Shown here piece after piece: positions 48,682-56,974 of a stretch of 64,000 nucleotides of DNA. A model generated the notes under the pieces. That model worked only from the letters and a program-made list of their open reading frames with translations. It ran no database searches and was not told where the DNA came from. Numbering within the stretch: the stretch's first letter is position 1; each line of letters starts with the position of its first letter. Source of the DNA: Williamsia serinedens. Lineage in GTDB: Bacteria > Actinomycetota > Actinomycetes > Mycobacteriales > Mycobacteriaceae. The stretch lies in NCBI RefSeq assembly GCF_024171725.1, contig NZ_JAMTCG010000002.1:682001-746000 (forward strand), in the 5' to 3' direction. Both the position numbers and the translations under genes were made by a program.

Positions 48682-50724
48682 TCAGGACGGCATGCGGTCG
48701 GCACCCCAGCTGCGGCGGATGTAGCCGACGATGCGGTCGATGTCCTCGGCGGGGACGTCGTCGGGGCGACCGTTCTCCAACGGGTCGGCGTGGAAGATGT
48801 ACAGCCGCGACGCGAACTGGTCGAAGGGCAGCGAGCCCTCGCCGTGGCGCTCGCCGTTGCCGGCGGTCCCGACGACGACGCCGTCGCCCCAGTCCTGCCC
48901 GCTGTCGTTGTTCGGGTTGAAGAAGTACACCCGCATGACGCCGTCCGGGTCGGCGGCCACCCGCAGGATCGTGATCGCATGCCACCCGACGTAGCGCGCC
49001 GCGCTGTCGGTGACGGCGACGCCGGCCGGCTGCGGGTGGATGAGCGGCTGGTCCCCGTTGTAGGCGGGGTGGTACGACGCGTGGAACTGGCGCAGGAACG
49101 CGTCGAGGTCGACGAGGTCGCCGGTCTCGACGTCGACGTCGATGTGGAACTCCCGCCACGACCACCATCCGTGGAACTCGGGGTTCACCCAGCGGTGCGG
49201 GTCACCGGGCCGGCCGGCGCACTCCCGGACCATCTCGGCGTAGATGCGGTCGAGGTGGGGGACCAGCAGCAGGGAGACCGGGTCGAGGTCGACGGGGTCG
49301 CTCGTCGCGACACCGCTCTCGCTCGCCGTCGACGAGATGGCCTTGCCCTCGAAGTGCATGACGATCTCGTCGTCGCGGGCTGCCCACACGACCATCTGCA
49401 GGAGGTAGTCGGGGTCGTTGTAGGCCCACATCGACAGTGCGCGGGCCGACTGGCACGTCGGGTTGTCGCCCTGCCCCACACCGAGCGGCTGACCCAGCAT
49501 CGACAGGAGGCCGGCGAGCAGGCGTGCCGAGGGGTCCGGGGTGTCACCGAAGGCCAGGCGCAGTCGTTCCCGCGACGCGTCCGACAGCGGCAGCGCGATC
49601 TGACGCCACAGCGACGGGACGATCGGCGGCTGATGGAGCAGGCCGCGGTCGAGCATCAACGCGAGACCGTAGATGCACTGCGCGGTCTCGGGGTGGACGG
49701 CGACCTCGACGAGGCGGTACACGAGATCCGGGAAGCGTTGCAGCGACGTGCGACCCACGTCCGACAGCCCGAGGGCCTCGGGCAGCAGGTGCGGATTGGT
49801 CTCGACCAGATACCGGAGCAGTGTCGCGTGATACGGCGAGACCAGCCCGGTGTCGTGCATGGCGCGGGCGAACCCGCCGGCCTCGAACTGCAGCCCGCCG
49901 GCGTCCATCACCTCGAGCCGTGACCGGTAGACGTCGACGCCGGGGTCCTCACGGCACGCCTCGGTGGTGCCGAACAGCGCGGTGATGAGCCGGTCGAGGC
50001 CCGATCCCGACGTGCCGAGATCGACGTCGGGATCGTCGCGGTAGATGGCGATGCGGGTGACCATGGCCGTCACCTGCTCCACTTGGATCGGCCGCTGCCG
50101 CAGGATGCGCCAGATCTCCTCGACCAGTTCGTCGAGGACGCTGTCGTAGCCGATCTGCTCGGCGACGTAGCGGAAGAGGTCACGGATGAGGGTGGCGGTC
50201 TGTCCGAGTCGGATGCGTTCGGCCTCCGACGGCGGCGTGAACAACACCTCGAGGTTCATCGCCAGGACCTGCGACAGGAAACGTCGTGCGTCGTCGGCGT
50301 CCACCGCGGGATGCGACATCTCGCCGGTGGCCACGGCGACCAGCCGCAACTCGCTAGCCGCCTCGAGCGCCACCGTGTCGGCGTGACCGCTGCGCAGGCT
50401 CGTCCCGACGATCGCGGGCACCAGGATGTCGGGGTGACCCCAGTCCGTGCCCGCGAACACCCCGGCCTCCTCGAGCGCCCCGGCCCGCTCGCGGACCGCC
50501 GCGCACCCAGCCCGCTGGGACAGGGCACGCGTCAGCGAGTCGAGGACACGCCGCACCTTGGTGCTCTTGGAGAAGTCCGGCGCGTCCCGCAGTGCCGCGG
50601 TGGCGTGGTCGAGCTGGGCCAGCCGCGACGTGAGCGCCGGATCGGGCACAGGGGACCCCGCGGCGCCACCGGGGTCCATCGACTGAGTGGGTCCGCGGTC
50701 ACCCGTTCCGAGATCCTGTCTCAC
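48682..50724 (-). CDS. Large unknown protein with possible Cys-His-Asn hydrolase site
   Basis: This 680-residue protein is not recognised. Residues 30-400 are mostly helical and Leu/Ala/Arg-rich, like an alpha-solenoid. The C-terminal part from about 415 holds conserved-looking motifs: Cys424 in NPTCQSARALSMWA, His582 in GWHAITILRV and Asn603 in YFFNPNNDSGQDWG. This order and these surroundings match papain-like cysteine peptidases or transglutaminases: Cys at the start of a helix, His before a strand, Asn after the next strand. There is no signal peptide. It overlaps the upstream ATP-grasp gene by four bases. A peptide-bond-making and peptide-bond-handling pair is one reading; the assignment is inference. 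Confidence 0.55.
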   Translation of the reverse strand: MRQDLGTGDRGPTQSMDPGGAAGSPVPDPALTSRLAQLDHATAALRDAPDFSKSTKVRRVLDSLTRALSQRAGCAAVRERAGALEEAGVFAGTDWGHPDILVPAIVGTSLRSGHADTVALEAASELRLVAVATGEMSHPAVDADDARRFLSQVLAMNLEVLFTPPSEAERIRLGQTATLIRDLFRYVAEQIGYDSVLDELVEEIWRILRQRPIQVEQVTAMVTRIAIYRDDPDVDLGTSGSGLDRLITALFGTTEACREDPGVDVYRSRLEVMDAGGLQFEAGGFARAMHDTGLVSPYHATLLRYLVETNPHLLPEALGLSDVGRTSLQRFPDLVYRLVEVAVHPETAQCIYGLALMLDRGLLHQPPIVPSLWRQIALPLSDASRERLRLAFGDTPDPSARLLAGLLSMLGQPLGVGQGDNPTCQSARALSMWAYNDPDYLLQMVVWAARDDEIVMHFEGKAISSTASESGVATSDPVDLDPVSLLLVPHLDRIYAEMVRECAGRPGDPHRWVNPEFHGWWSWREFHIDVDVETGDLVDLDAFLRQFHASYHPAYNGDQPLIHPQPAGVAVTDSAARYVGWHAITILRVAADPDGVMRVYFFNPNNDSGQDWGDGVVVGTAGNGERHGEGSLPFDQFASRLYIFHADPLENGRPDDVPAEDIDRIVGYIRRSWGADRMPS

Positions 50725-52010
50725 ACGTAGAAGTCCAGTTCTTCCTGGTGCTTCAACAGGTCACGCATACGGGTGGGGTCGTCACCGAAGAAGTACAGCA
50801 GCCCCCAATGTGTCCCGAAGGCGGTGCGTTTGGTGACCGTCTGCTCCAACGGCGGTGCGAGGTCGTTGGTCTCGTAGTAGTCGTGCTCGGCCGTCTCGGC
50901 CGGGATCTCCAACGAACTGACCACGCGCCGACGGGGATACACCCCGAAACACCCGGCGACGCCGGTCGCGTCGACGACCTCTCGCGGGAAGAACGCGTCG
51001 ATCTCCTCCTCGGTGGTCTTCGGGTCGAAGGCGAGCGCGAGCCCCTGGTAGGCGTTGAAGCCGTAGGCGCGCTCGAGGAGCTCGAAGACCTTGAAACCCG
51101 GTGGGCGGTAGGCGACCTCGCCGAAGTACATCTCGCCGTCGCTGGTGACGAAGTACTCCGGGTGGATGAAGCCGAACTCGATGTCGAACGCCTTGATCAG
51201 CTTCTCGATCTGCGCGGTGATCGCCGGACGGTACTTCTCCAGTTCCGGCGTCGCCGGCACGAACACCGAGTAGCCCAGCGTCACGTACTCGGAGATGTTC
51301 AGGAACTTGATCTTCCCGTCGTGGATCCACGCCTCGACGGCGAACTCCCAGCCGTCGAGGTGCGACTCCATCAGCACCGGGAACTCCTCGTCCGGGATCG
51401 AGTCGACCTCGTCGGGAGTGCGGATCACGCGATGACCCAGGCAGCCGGCCTTGTCGAACGCCTTGAGGTGGATCGGGTCGTTCGGGTCACCGTCGAGCTT
51501 CAGCAGCGTCTGGTTGACACGTCGCAGGAAACGGATGACGTCCTCGCGGTCGTGCGCCTCCTCGAAGATGCCGACGCGGATACCGCCGAGCTGTGCGCGC
51601 CGCTTCATGAGGGCCTTGTCGCGCAACAGCATCGCCTGGCCGAACAGCCTCGGGTTGTCGAGAAGCACGGAGTTGATCGCGCCGGCCCACTCGACGGTCT
51701 CCTCGTACAGCGGGATCGCCACGTCCACACCGCGGTCACGCAGGGTCTCGGCGATCTCCAGCGAGCGGTCGTTGAGACGTTCGAAGTCCCACGACAGATA
51801 CGGGATGTCGTGCTGGTCGCAGTAGTCGCGCGCCCACTCGGGGGCGACGACGACGTACCGGCGATCGAATGCGTCGAGGGCCTCGACTGCGGCGAGACTC
51901 CATCCGAGGAGAGCCACGAATCCCTTGTCGGGGTCCTGCGGCGCTCGCTGCCTCGTGGACTGCACCTGCGTCTGTGACTGCGACGAGGACTGTGTCTGCG
52001 TCTGCATCAT
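50721..52010 (-). CDS. ATP-grasp carboxylate ligase
   Basis: This 429-residue protein has a Gln/Ser/Thr-rich N-terminal tail (first 20 residues), then a Rossmann-like pre-ATP-grasp domain (LLGWSLAAVEALDAFDRRY) and an ATP-grasp fold. Lys in RDKALMKRRAQ and later LMESHLDGWEFAVEAWI contact ATP, and YFGEVAYRPPGF supplies metal-binding Glu residues. Such enzymes form amide or peptide bonds through acyl-phosphates. The ATG at 52010 has an AAGGAGA ribosome site. Coupling by a four-base overlap to the Cys-hydrolase-like gene suggests joint work on one substrate. Confidence 0.72.
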   Translation of the reverse strand: MMQTQTQSSSQSQTQVQSTRQRAPQDPDKGFVALLGWSLAAVEALDAFDRRYVVVAPEWARDYCDQHDIPYLSWDFERLNDRSLEIAETLRDRGVDVAIPLYEETVEWAGAINSVLLDNPRLFGQAMLLRDKALMKRRAQLGGIRVGIFEEAHDREDVIRFLRRVNQTLLKLDGDPNDPIHLKAFDKAGCLGHRVIRTPDEVDSIPDEEFPVLMESHLDGWEFAVEAWIHDGKIKFLNISEYVTLGYSVFVPATPELEKYRPAITAQIEKLIKAFDIEFGFIHPEYFVTSDGEMYFGEVAYRPPGFKVFELLERAYGFNAYQGLALAFDPKTTEEEIDAFFPREVVDATGVAGCFGVYPRRRVVSSLEIPAETAEHDYYETNDLAPPLEQTVTKRTAFGTHWGLLYFFGDDPTRMRDLLKHQEELDFYV

Positions 52011-52105
52011 GCCTGTCTCCTTCCCGTCGAACGGTCGGGGGTCGAGCCCCGCCAACGGTACAGATGACGCAGACGGCTACCTATTCGGCGCAGCCGACGA
52101 CGCGA

Positions 52106-52768
52106 TCAGGCGGCCTTCCAGTCCGCGGTGCGCTCGGGGGACGCCTCCTCGAGGGCGGCGCGGGTCTCGTCGGCGCTGCCGTGCTGGCCGTAGACCGGGG
52201 TGCCCGGCTGCTGACGCCACGACTCGGCGATGGTCCCGCCGTCGACCGGGTCGAACCCCAGCTCGTCCACCAGGTCGGACACGATCACCTTCGCGGCGGC
52301 GTCGTCGCCGGCGATCGGCAACGCGATACGTCCCTCCTCGCCGGCGGACTTGCCGCGCTCCAGCAGGAACTTCCAGAAGATGCCGTTGAACACCTTCACG
52401 ACCGGTTGACCGATCTGCTCGGACACCCAGGCGCTCTCGGTCTGCCCGTCCTCGATCGCCGCGATGAGTCCGTCGCGCTGCTGCGGGTAGTAGTTGTTCG
52501 TCTCGATGATCGGGGCGCCGTCCTTGCGGGAGGCGAAGATGCCCGGCTCGAGGTCGGGGACGTTCTTCTGCGGGATGGACAGGATGACGAGGTCGGCGTC
52601 CTTGGCGGCGTCACGCGCCCACACGGGCGTGGCACCGGTCTCCTCGGCCAGCTCCGTCAACGTCTCCGGTGCCCGCGAGTTCGCGACCTGCACCTCGTGT
52701 CCGAGAGCGGTGAGTCGCCGCGTGAGGCTGCCGCCGATGTGTCCTGCTCCGATGATCCCGATACGCAT
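52106..52768 (-). CDS. NAD(P)-binding F420-reductase-like protein
   Basis: This 220-residue protein has the dinucleotide motif MRIGIIGAGHIGGSLTRRL, then ANSRAPETL typical of NADP:F420 reductase-like or 6-phosphogluconate-dehydrogenase-like proteins; the Ser-Arg after the second strand favours NADPH. Later, VVKVFNGIFWKFLLERGK and LPIAGDDAAAK fit this group. It may pass hydride between NADP and F420 or reduce a small substrate. It lies upstream of the ATP-grasp gene with a gap of 95 bases on the same strand. The 254-base stretch upstream (52769-53022) holds no gene. Confidence 0.72.
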   Translation of the reverse strand: MRIGIIGAGHIGGSLTRRLTALGHEVQVANSRAPETLTELAEETGATPVWARDAAKDADLVILSIPQKNVPDLEPGIFASRKDGAPIIETNNYYPQQRDGLIAAIEDGQTESAWVSEQIGQPVVKVFNGIFWKFLLERGKSAGEEGRIALPIAGDDAAAKVIVSDLVDELGFDPVDGGTIAESWRQQPGTPVYGQHGSADETRAALEEASPERTADWKAA

Positions 52769-53022
52769 GACAGGCAGAAGCACCGGCATCCGACGGGTAT
52801 TCCGGCGCCCCACACCGGTGTGATGCGCGAGACGTCCGCTCCGTCGGAATAGCCGGAGTGGGTGTGCGGTTGAACAGCGCGACGGAGCCGGACCGAATGC
52901 CCCGGGCCCCACCCATTGCCGCCACGAGCGGCCACTCGCCGAGAGGCGCATCACCGGTTCCGTCCACCGACCGACGGCGGCGGCACCTCACGAGGGTGTC
53001 GGCGCCGTCGTCGTGTGCGCTG

Positions 53023-53982
53023 TCAGATCCCGGTCAGCAGCGGCCGGATGTCGCGCGACCACGCGTCGAAGAAGCCCTCCATGTCCGGCCCGATCTGATG
53101 CACGTACACCTCGTCGATCCCCGCGTCGAGGAACTGCTGGATCTGCTGGGCGTGGGCCTCGGGGTCGTCGCCATGGGCGACGGCGTCGCCGACGGTCTCC
53201 CGGTCGACCAGCGACATCGCCGCCTCGAAGTCCTGCGGCCGGGGGAGCGTCTGTCCCAGCTGGCCGGGTAGCTGCTCGTTGGCCCACAAACGGTGCGCGA
53301 GGTCGAGTGCGGCGTCCGCGTCGGGTCCCCACGCGACCTTCGTGCCGGCCTGGATCGGCTTGCCGGCACCACCGGCGTCGCGGAACGCCTGGATCAGCTC
53401 GGTGTCGGCCATCGCCGTGACGAGGCCGTCCCCGATGCGGCCGGCCACCTCCGCGGCCTGCGGTCCGAACGCCGAGACATAGATCGGCGTCGGGTTCTCC
53501 GGCAGCGTGTACAGCCGCGCGTCCTGCACCTCGTAGAACTCCCCGTGGTGGCTGATCTCGCGGCCCTCCTGCAGCAGCCGGATCACGCCGACCGCCTCCT
53601 CGAGCATCCGCAGACGCACCCCCACCGACGGCCACGGGTCGCCGAGGATGTGCTCGTTGAGCGCCTCACCCGAGCCGACACCGAGGACGAACTTCCCGTC
53701 GAGCTGGACCGAGGCGGTCGCGGCGGCCTGGGCGATGATCGCCGGGTGGATCCGCACCGTCGGACAGGTGACGGCGGTGGCGATCGGCAGGGACGTCGCC
53801 TGCGACAGTGCGCCGATCACACCCCACACGAACGGGCTGTGTCCCTCGGCGTCGTTCCAGGGGTGGAAGTGGTCGGAGATCCACAGGGCGTCGAACCCGG
53901 CGTCCTCCGCGCGGCGGGCCTGGTCGACGAGTTCGGCGGGACCGAACTGCTCGCAGGACAGGAAGTAGCCGAGGCGGCTCAT
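53023..53982 (-). CDS. LLM-class F420-dependent oxidoreductase (Fgd-like)
   Basis: This 319-residue luciferase-like barrel has LGYFLSCEQFGPAELVDQAR and the WISDHFHPWNDAEGHSPFVW segment, very like F420-dependent glucose-6-phosphate dehydrogenase (Asp-His-Phe-x-Pro-Trp) and the TIGR03557 group. GVGSGEALNEHILG follows at the expected distance. It would use F420; the substrate need not be glucose-6-phosphate. The ATG at 53982 overlaps the preceding gene's stop by four bases, coupling it to a flavodoxin-type protein. Confidence 0.8.
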   Translation of the reverse strand: MSRLGYFLSCEQFGPAELVDQARRAEDAGFDALWISDHFHPWNDAEGHSPFVWGVIGALSQATSLPIATAVTCPTVRIHPAIIAQAAATASVQLDGKFVLGVGSGEALNEHILGDPWPSVGVRLRMLEEAVGVIRLLQEGREISHHGEFYEVQDARLYTLPENPTPIYVSAFGPQAAEVAGRIGDGLVTAMADTELIQAFRDAGGAGKPIQAGTKVAWGPDADAALDLAHRLWANEQLPGQLGQTLPRPQDFEAAMSLVDRETVGDAVAHGDDPEAHAQQIQQFLDAGIDEVYVHQIGPDMEGFFDAWSRDIRPLLTGI

Positions 53983-54599
53983 GATGCTCCGTTCGCGGGG
54001 TAGGGCGCGCCCTTCAGCAGGTGCGCGAGGTGTGCCGCGTTCGATGCGGCGGTGCGGGTGGTGGATGCGGTGCCCTCGGGTGTCTCGTCGAGGTCGAGGT
54101 AGTCGGTACCGTGCATCGCCTCGCCGTTCCAGTAGCTGACGCCCTGGGCGGGGATCGTGTAGCCGACGTCGTTCAGGCACTGGAACGCGATCGCGCTGAT
54201 GTGGTGGGCGCCGTCCTCGTTGCCGACGACGCCGACAATCGCGACCTTGCCGAACAGGTGTGGCCGACCCTGGTCGTCGGTGTAGGACAGCTCGGCGTCG
54301 AGACGCTCGAACACCCGCTGACACACGCTGCTGTGTTGACCCACCCAGGTCGGCGTGCTGACCACGAGGACATCGGCCGCGAGGATCTTCTCGCGAATGC
54401 CGGGCCACGCGTCGCCGTCACCCATGTCGGCCTCGACGCCGGGCCGCACGTCGTGGTCGACCACGCGGACGGACTCGGTGCGCGTGCCGTCGGGGAAGGC
54501 CGCGAGAAGTTGGTCGGCGAGCAGCTGACTGCTCGACTGCGATGGTGAGGGCGTGAGCGTGCACACGAGTGCGAGCACGGAAAGGGTGTCGTCGGACAT
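53979..54599 (-). CDS. Flavodoxin-like NAD(P)H-dependent FMN reductase
   Basis: This 206-residue flavodoxin-fold protein has the FMN phosphate loop CTLTPSPSQSSSQLLADQLL near the start, then VVSTPTWVGQHSSVCQRVFERLD and VGVVGNEDGAHHISAIAF, typical of the NADPH-dependent FMN reductase family. It probably reduces quinones or supplies reduced flavin. It is translationally coupled to the F420-type oxidoreductase; the ATG at 54599 has a plausible GGAGTC site. Confidence 0.78.
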   Translation of the reverse strand: MSDDTLSVLALVCTLTPSPSQSSSQLLADQLLAAFPDGTRTESVRVVDHDVRPGVEADMGDGDAWPGIREKILAADVLVVSTPTWVGQHSSVCQRVFERLDAELSYTDDQGRPHLFGKVAIVGVVGNEDGAHHISAIAFQCLNDVGYTIPAQGVSYWNGEAMHGTDYLDLDETPEGTASTTRTAASNAAHLAHLLKGAPYPANGAS

Positions 54600-54701
54600 G
54601 GCGACTCCTGGGTCTCTGCGGTGTGGCGCACGGGGATTCGCGCGTCACCGCGCGGGCGGGTCTCGACGGCAGCCAGGTCTGCACTCGCCGAGACCGGGGG
54701 G

Positions 54702-54959
54702 TCAGGCGGCGGGGGCCACCTGCGGTGTACGGCTGTGGGCGCTGAACGCCTCGACGCTGAACGGGGCCAGCGGCGTTGTGCCGTAACCCATCTGGACCAG
54801 GCGGCCACGGATGTCGTCGAGGGTGGACGCTCGGAGGATGGTCTGCAGGCCCGCGACGCAGCGTTCGACGTCGGCGAGGGGTGCGTCGAGTGCCGCCGCG
54901 ACCTGTGCCGGCGACGATCCGAGTGCGAGGTGGTCTGCGATTGCCTTGTGGTTCGTCAC
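54702..54959 (-). CDS. Small unknown protein
   Basis: This 85-residue protein starts at a GTG (54959) seven bases after TACCGT on the minus strand. The N-terminal half, HKAIADHLALGSSPAQVAAALDAPLADVERCVAGL, reads as a short helix-turn-helix-like bundle (LALGSSPAQVAAALDAPLAD). The C-terminal half is YGTTPLAPFSVEAFS. It could be a tiny regulator; no family is recognised. It is separated from the flavodoxin gene by about 100 bases with nothing evident. Confidence 0.5.
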   Translation of the reverse strand: MTNHKAIADHLALGSSPAQVAAALDAPLADVERCVAGLQTILRASTLDDIRGRLVQMGYGTTPLAPFSVEAFSAHSRTPQVAPAA

Positions 54960-54966
54960 GTCTACG

Positions 54967-54972
54967 ACGGTA
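54967..54972 (-). promoter_or_regulatory. -10 hexamer (TACCGT) for the 85-residue protein
   Basis: On the minus strand TACCGT ends seven bases before the GTG at 54959. Confidence 0.45.
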
Positions 54973-55066
54973 GGACCGGGCAGACGTGCCCGAAAGGAGC
55001 TCGAGGCAATCGACGGTGCAACCGTGTCGGCGGTCGCGTTTCGATAACGCCGCCGTGACCTTCCCG

Positions 55067-56092
55067 TCAGTCGCCGACGCGTCGGAGGTCGTTCTCGAAG
55101 GTCACACGACCCGGGCATGCCTCGGTCCACGCGAGCGTCGAGGTGCTGGTGACCGAGGGCACGGGAGACGCGGCGTCGTCGGGGAGCGTGGCGGTCGAGG
55201 TGAGCACCGGCCGATAGCTGCGACCGTCCGCGCAGCGCCGGGGTCCGACGGTCTCGACCTGCGAGAGCCGCCGCGAGGGGCCGCCGGTGTACCCGGCGAC
55301 CGTGGGCGAGGCGCCCTGAGAACCCTGGTCCACCATGACGACGGCGCATGTGGTCGCGTCACGGGTGCACGTCGGGGTCGCGGTGAAGCGGGTCGTCTGG
55401 ACGGTGGGTGTCCGGATGAGCGTGGGCGGGTTCCACGCGACGATCGTCGTCGTTTCCTCGTAGGTGCCCCGGAAGCCCTCGACCGGCGAGGTGACCGCCG
55501 TCGGCACCCGGACGTCGCCCAGCTTGCGGGTCCCCGACGGCAGGCCCCCGGTGCGCTCGAGGGTGATCGTCCCCTCCGACGTCATGGCGCAGGAACCGCC
55601 CTGGACCGATGCGAGCGTGCCCGAGAGCCGGCTCGCGGAGTCGTTGGCACGCAGCGACGCGCTCTCGAGCGCGACCCACGGCTCGTCGACGGGGGCCGAG
55701 AGTCCCTGCGGCACGCAGGGTCGAGTCGGCGGGACGACGACGCGCGACCAGGCCCCGTTCTCGAACACGAAGTCCATGCGTTGCTGGTCGTAGGGCAGGC
55801 TCGGGTCCGCGGCGGTCGACGAGGCGACCGCGACACAGCCGGAACCCGGCCCCGCGCAGGATGTCTGGACGACCCAGGTCGACGTCTGTGGGGTGGCGTC
55901 GCTGCCGGTGGTGGTGGAGCCGTCCGTGGAGGTGGTCGTCCGCGTGACCGAGTACGTGCCGCTGAACATGGCCGCCGGGTTCGGCGGGGCGTCGTCACCG
56001 CACGCGGTGAGCGATCCTGCACCGACCGCTGCCGCGAGCGCGATCAGGACGCAGCGCCACAGGACGCGCGAGGTGAGGGGCGGACGGGTCAT
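55067..56092 (-). CDS. Secreted lipoprotein of unknown function
   Basis: This 341-residue protein has a signal peptide with lipobox SLTACG (Cys near residue 31), so it is lipid-anchored on the cell surface. The rest is Thr/Ser-rich beta-type sequence with several cysteines in pairs (QTSCAGPGSGCVAVAS, CTRDATTCAVV), suggesting disulfides. No catalytic motif is seen. An AGGAG ribosome site precedes the ATG. It is probably a cell-envelope protein specific to the group. Confidence 0.7.
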   Translation of the reverse strand: MTRPPLTSRVLWRCVLIALAAAVGAGSLTACGDDAPPNPAAMFSGTYSVTRTTTSTDGSTTTGSDATPQTSTWVVQTSCAGPGSGCVAVASSTAADPSLPYDQQRMDFVFENGAWSRVVVPPTRPCVPQGLSAPVDEPWVALESASLRANDSASRLSGTLASVQGGSCAMTSEGTITLERTGGLPSGTRKLGDVRVPTAVTSPVEGFRGTYEETTTIVAWNPPTLIRTPTVQTTRFTATPTCTRDATTCAVVMVDQGSQGASPTVAGYTGGPSRRLSQVETVGPRRCADGRSYRPVLTSTATLPDDAASPVPSVTSTSTLAWTEACPGRVTFENDLRRVGD

Positions 56093-56175
56093 CGGTGCTC
56101 CTGGGCGGGCGAGGGCGATCTGTGCGATATCTCATCACACATTCACCGTTCGCAACCTGCGACGACCCGACGGTG

Positions 56176-56907
56176 TCAGGCGACGATCGCGGGCCGCCCG
56201 AACTGCGTCCGGACACCCGGGGACCACAGAGCGCGGAGCGGGGGTCCCGCCGCGCGGACGCCGCTCGCATCGAGCAGGTCGTCGTCGAGGTGCACGATGT
56301 CCGCGCGGTGCAGTGGCCACGACGAGTGCTGGTTCGGCACCCACAGCGTGCGTCCGGCGACGCGGGTGTGCGCACCCCAGCGGGCGGTCAGCCACTGTTC
56401 GAGGTCGGTCGGCTCCACCGGTTCGCCGATCTCGACCTCGAGTCGACTGCGCAGTCCGCGATCGGGCCACCGCCTCTTGCTGACGTACTCCACGCGGGTC
56501 CCCATGCGCCGGATCGACATGTCGGCCCAGGTGTACGGGATCCCCAGACCGATGCGGGTCAGCGGCACCACGGCGAGACGACTCGTCTCGAGCGACCGGA
56601 ACAGCACGCCGTGACGGCCCTTGTCGTCGACGGAGTAGAGGCGGATGTTGGTCTCGGCGAACGAACCCAGGTACGGGACCGCAGGGGTGCGGCCCAGCGA
56701 GATGTCGTGCATCTCGAACGGGACGAGGGCGACGTAGGTTACGCCGTCGGCGAACACGTCCGGACGCGTCCCGCGCGGGAACATGTGCGCCACCGACGAC
56801 GCGTCGACGGGCCAGTGGACGAAAGTCAGGTTCTCCCACCGCTGGTCGAGGATCATCGGCCGCGGCAGCTTCGGCGCGGTCAGCGGTGCTCCCAGGATGC
56901 TGGACAT
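56176..56907 (-). CDS. DUF2071 family protein
   Basis: This 243-residue protein has RPMILDQRWENLTFVHWPVD near the N-terminus and VPYLGSFAETNIRLYSVDDKG in the middle, the hallmarks of DUF2071 (YqjF-like, acetoacetate decarboxylase fold). The function of the family is not established. The ATG at 56907 is favoured because GATACT lies seven bases upstream; an in-frame start at 57000 would overlap the divergent gene. It is divergent from the receiver-flavoprotein gene, 67 bases away. Confidence 0.78.
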   Translation of the reverse strand: MSSILGAPLTAPKLPRPMILDQRWENLTFVHWPVDASSVAHMFPRGTRPDVFADGVTYVALVPFEMHDISLGRTPAVPYLGSFAETNIRLYSVDDKGRHGVLFRSLETSRLAVVPLTRIGLGIPYTWADMSIRRMGTRVEYVSKRRWPDRGLRSRLEVEIGEPVEPTDLEQWLTARWGAHTRVAGRTLWVPNQHSSWPLHRADIVHLDDDLLDASGVRAAGPPLRALWSPGVRTQFGRPAIVA

Positions 56908-56914
56908 GGGGACC

Positions 56915-56920
56915 AGTATC
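56915..56920 (-). promoter_or_regulatory. -10 hexamer (GATACT) for the DUF2071 gene
   Basis: On the minus strand GATACT ends seven bases before the ATG at 56907. Confidence 0.45.
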
Positions 56921-56974
56921 CCGCGGCCCGTTCCATGTGACACGGGACCGTGACCGAGCGGACAATTCACCCTT

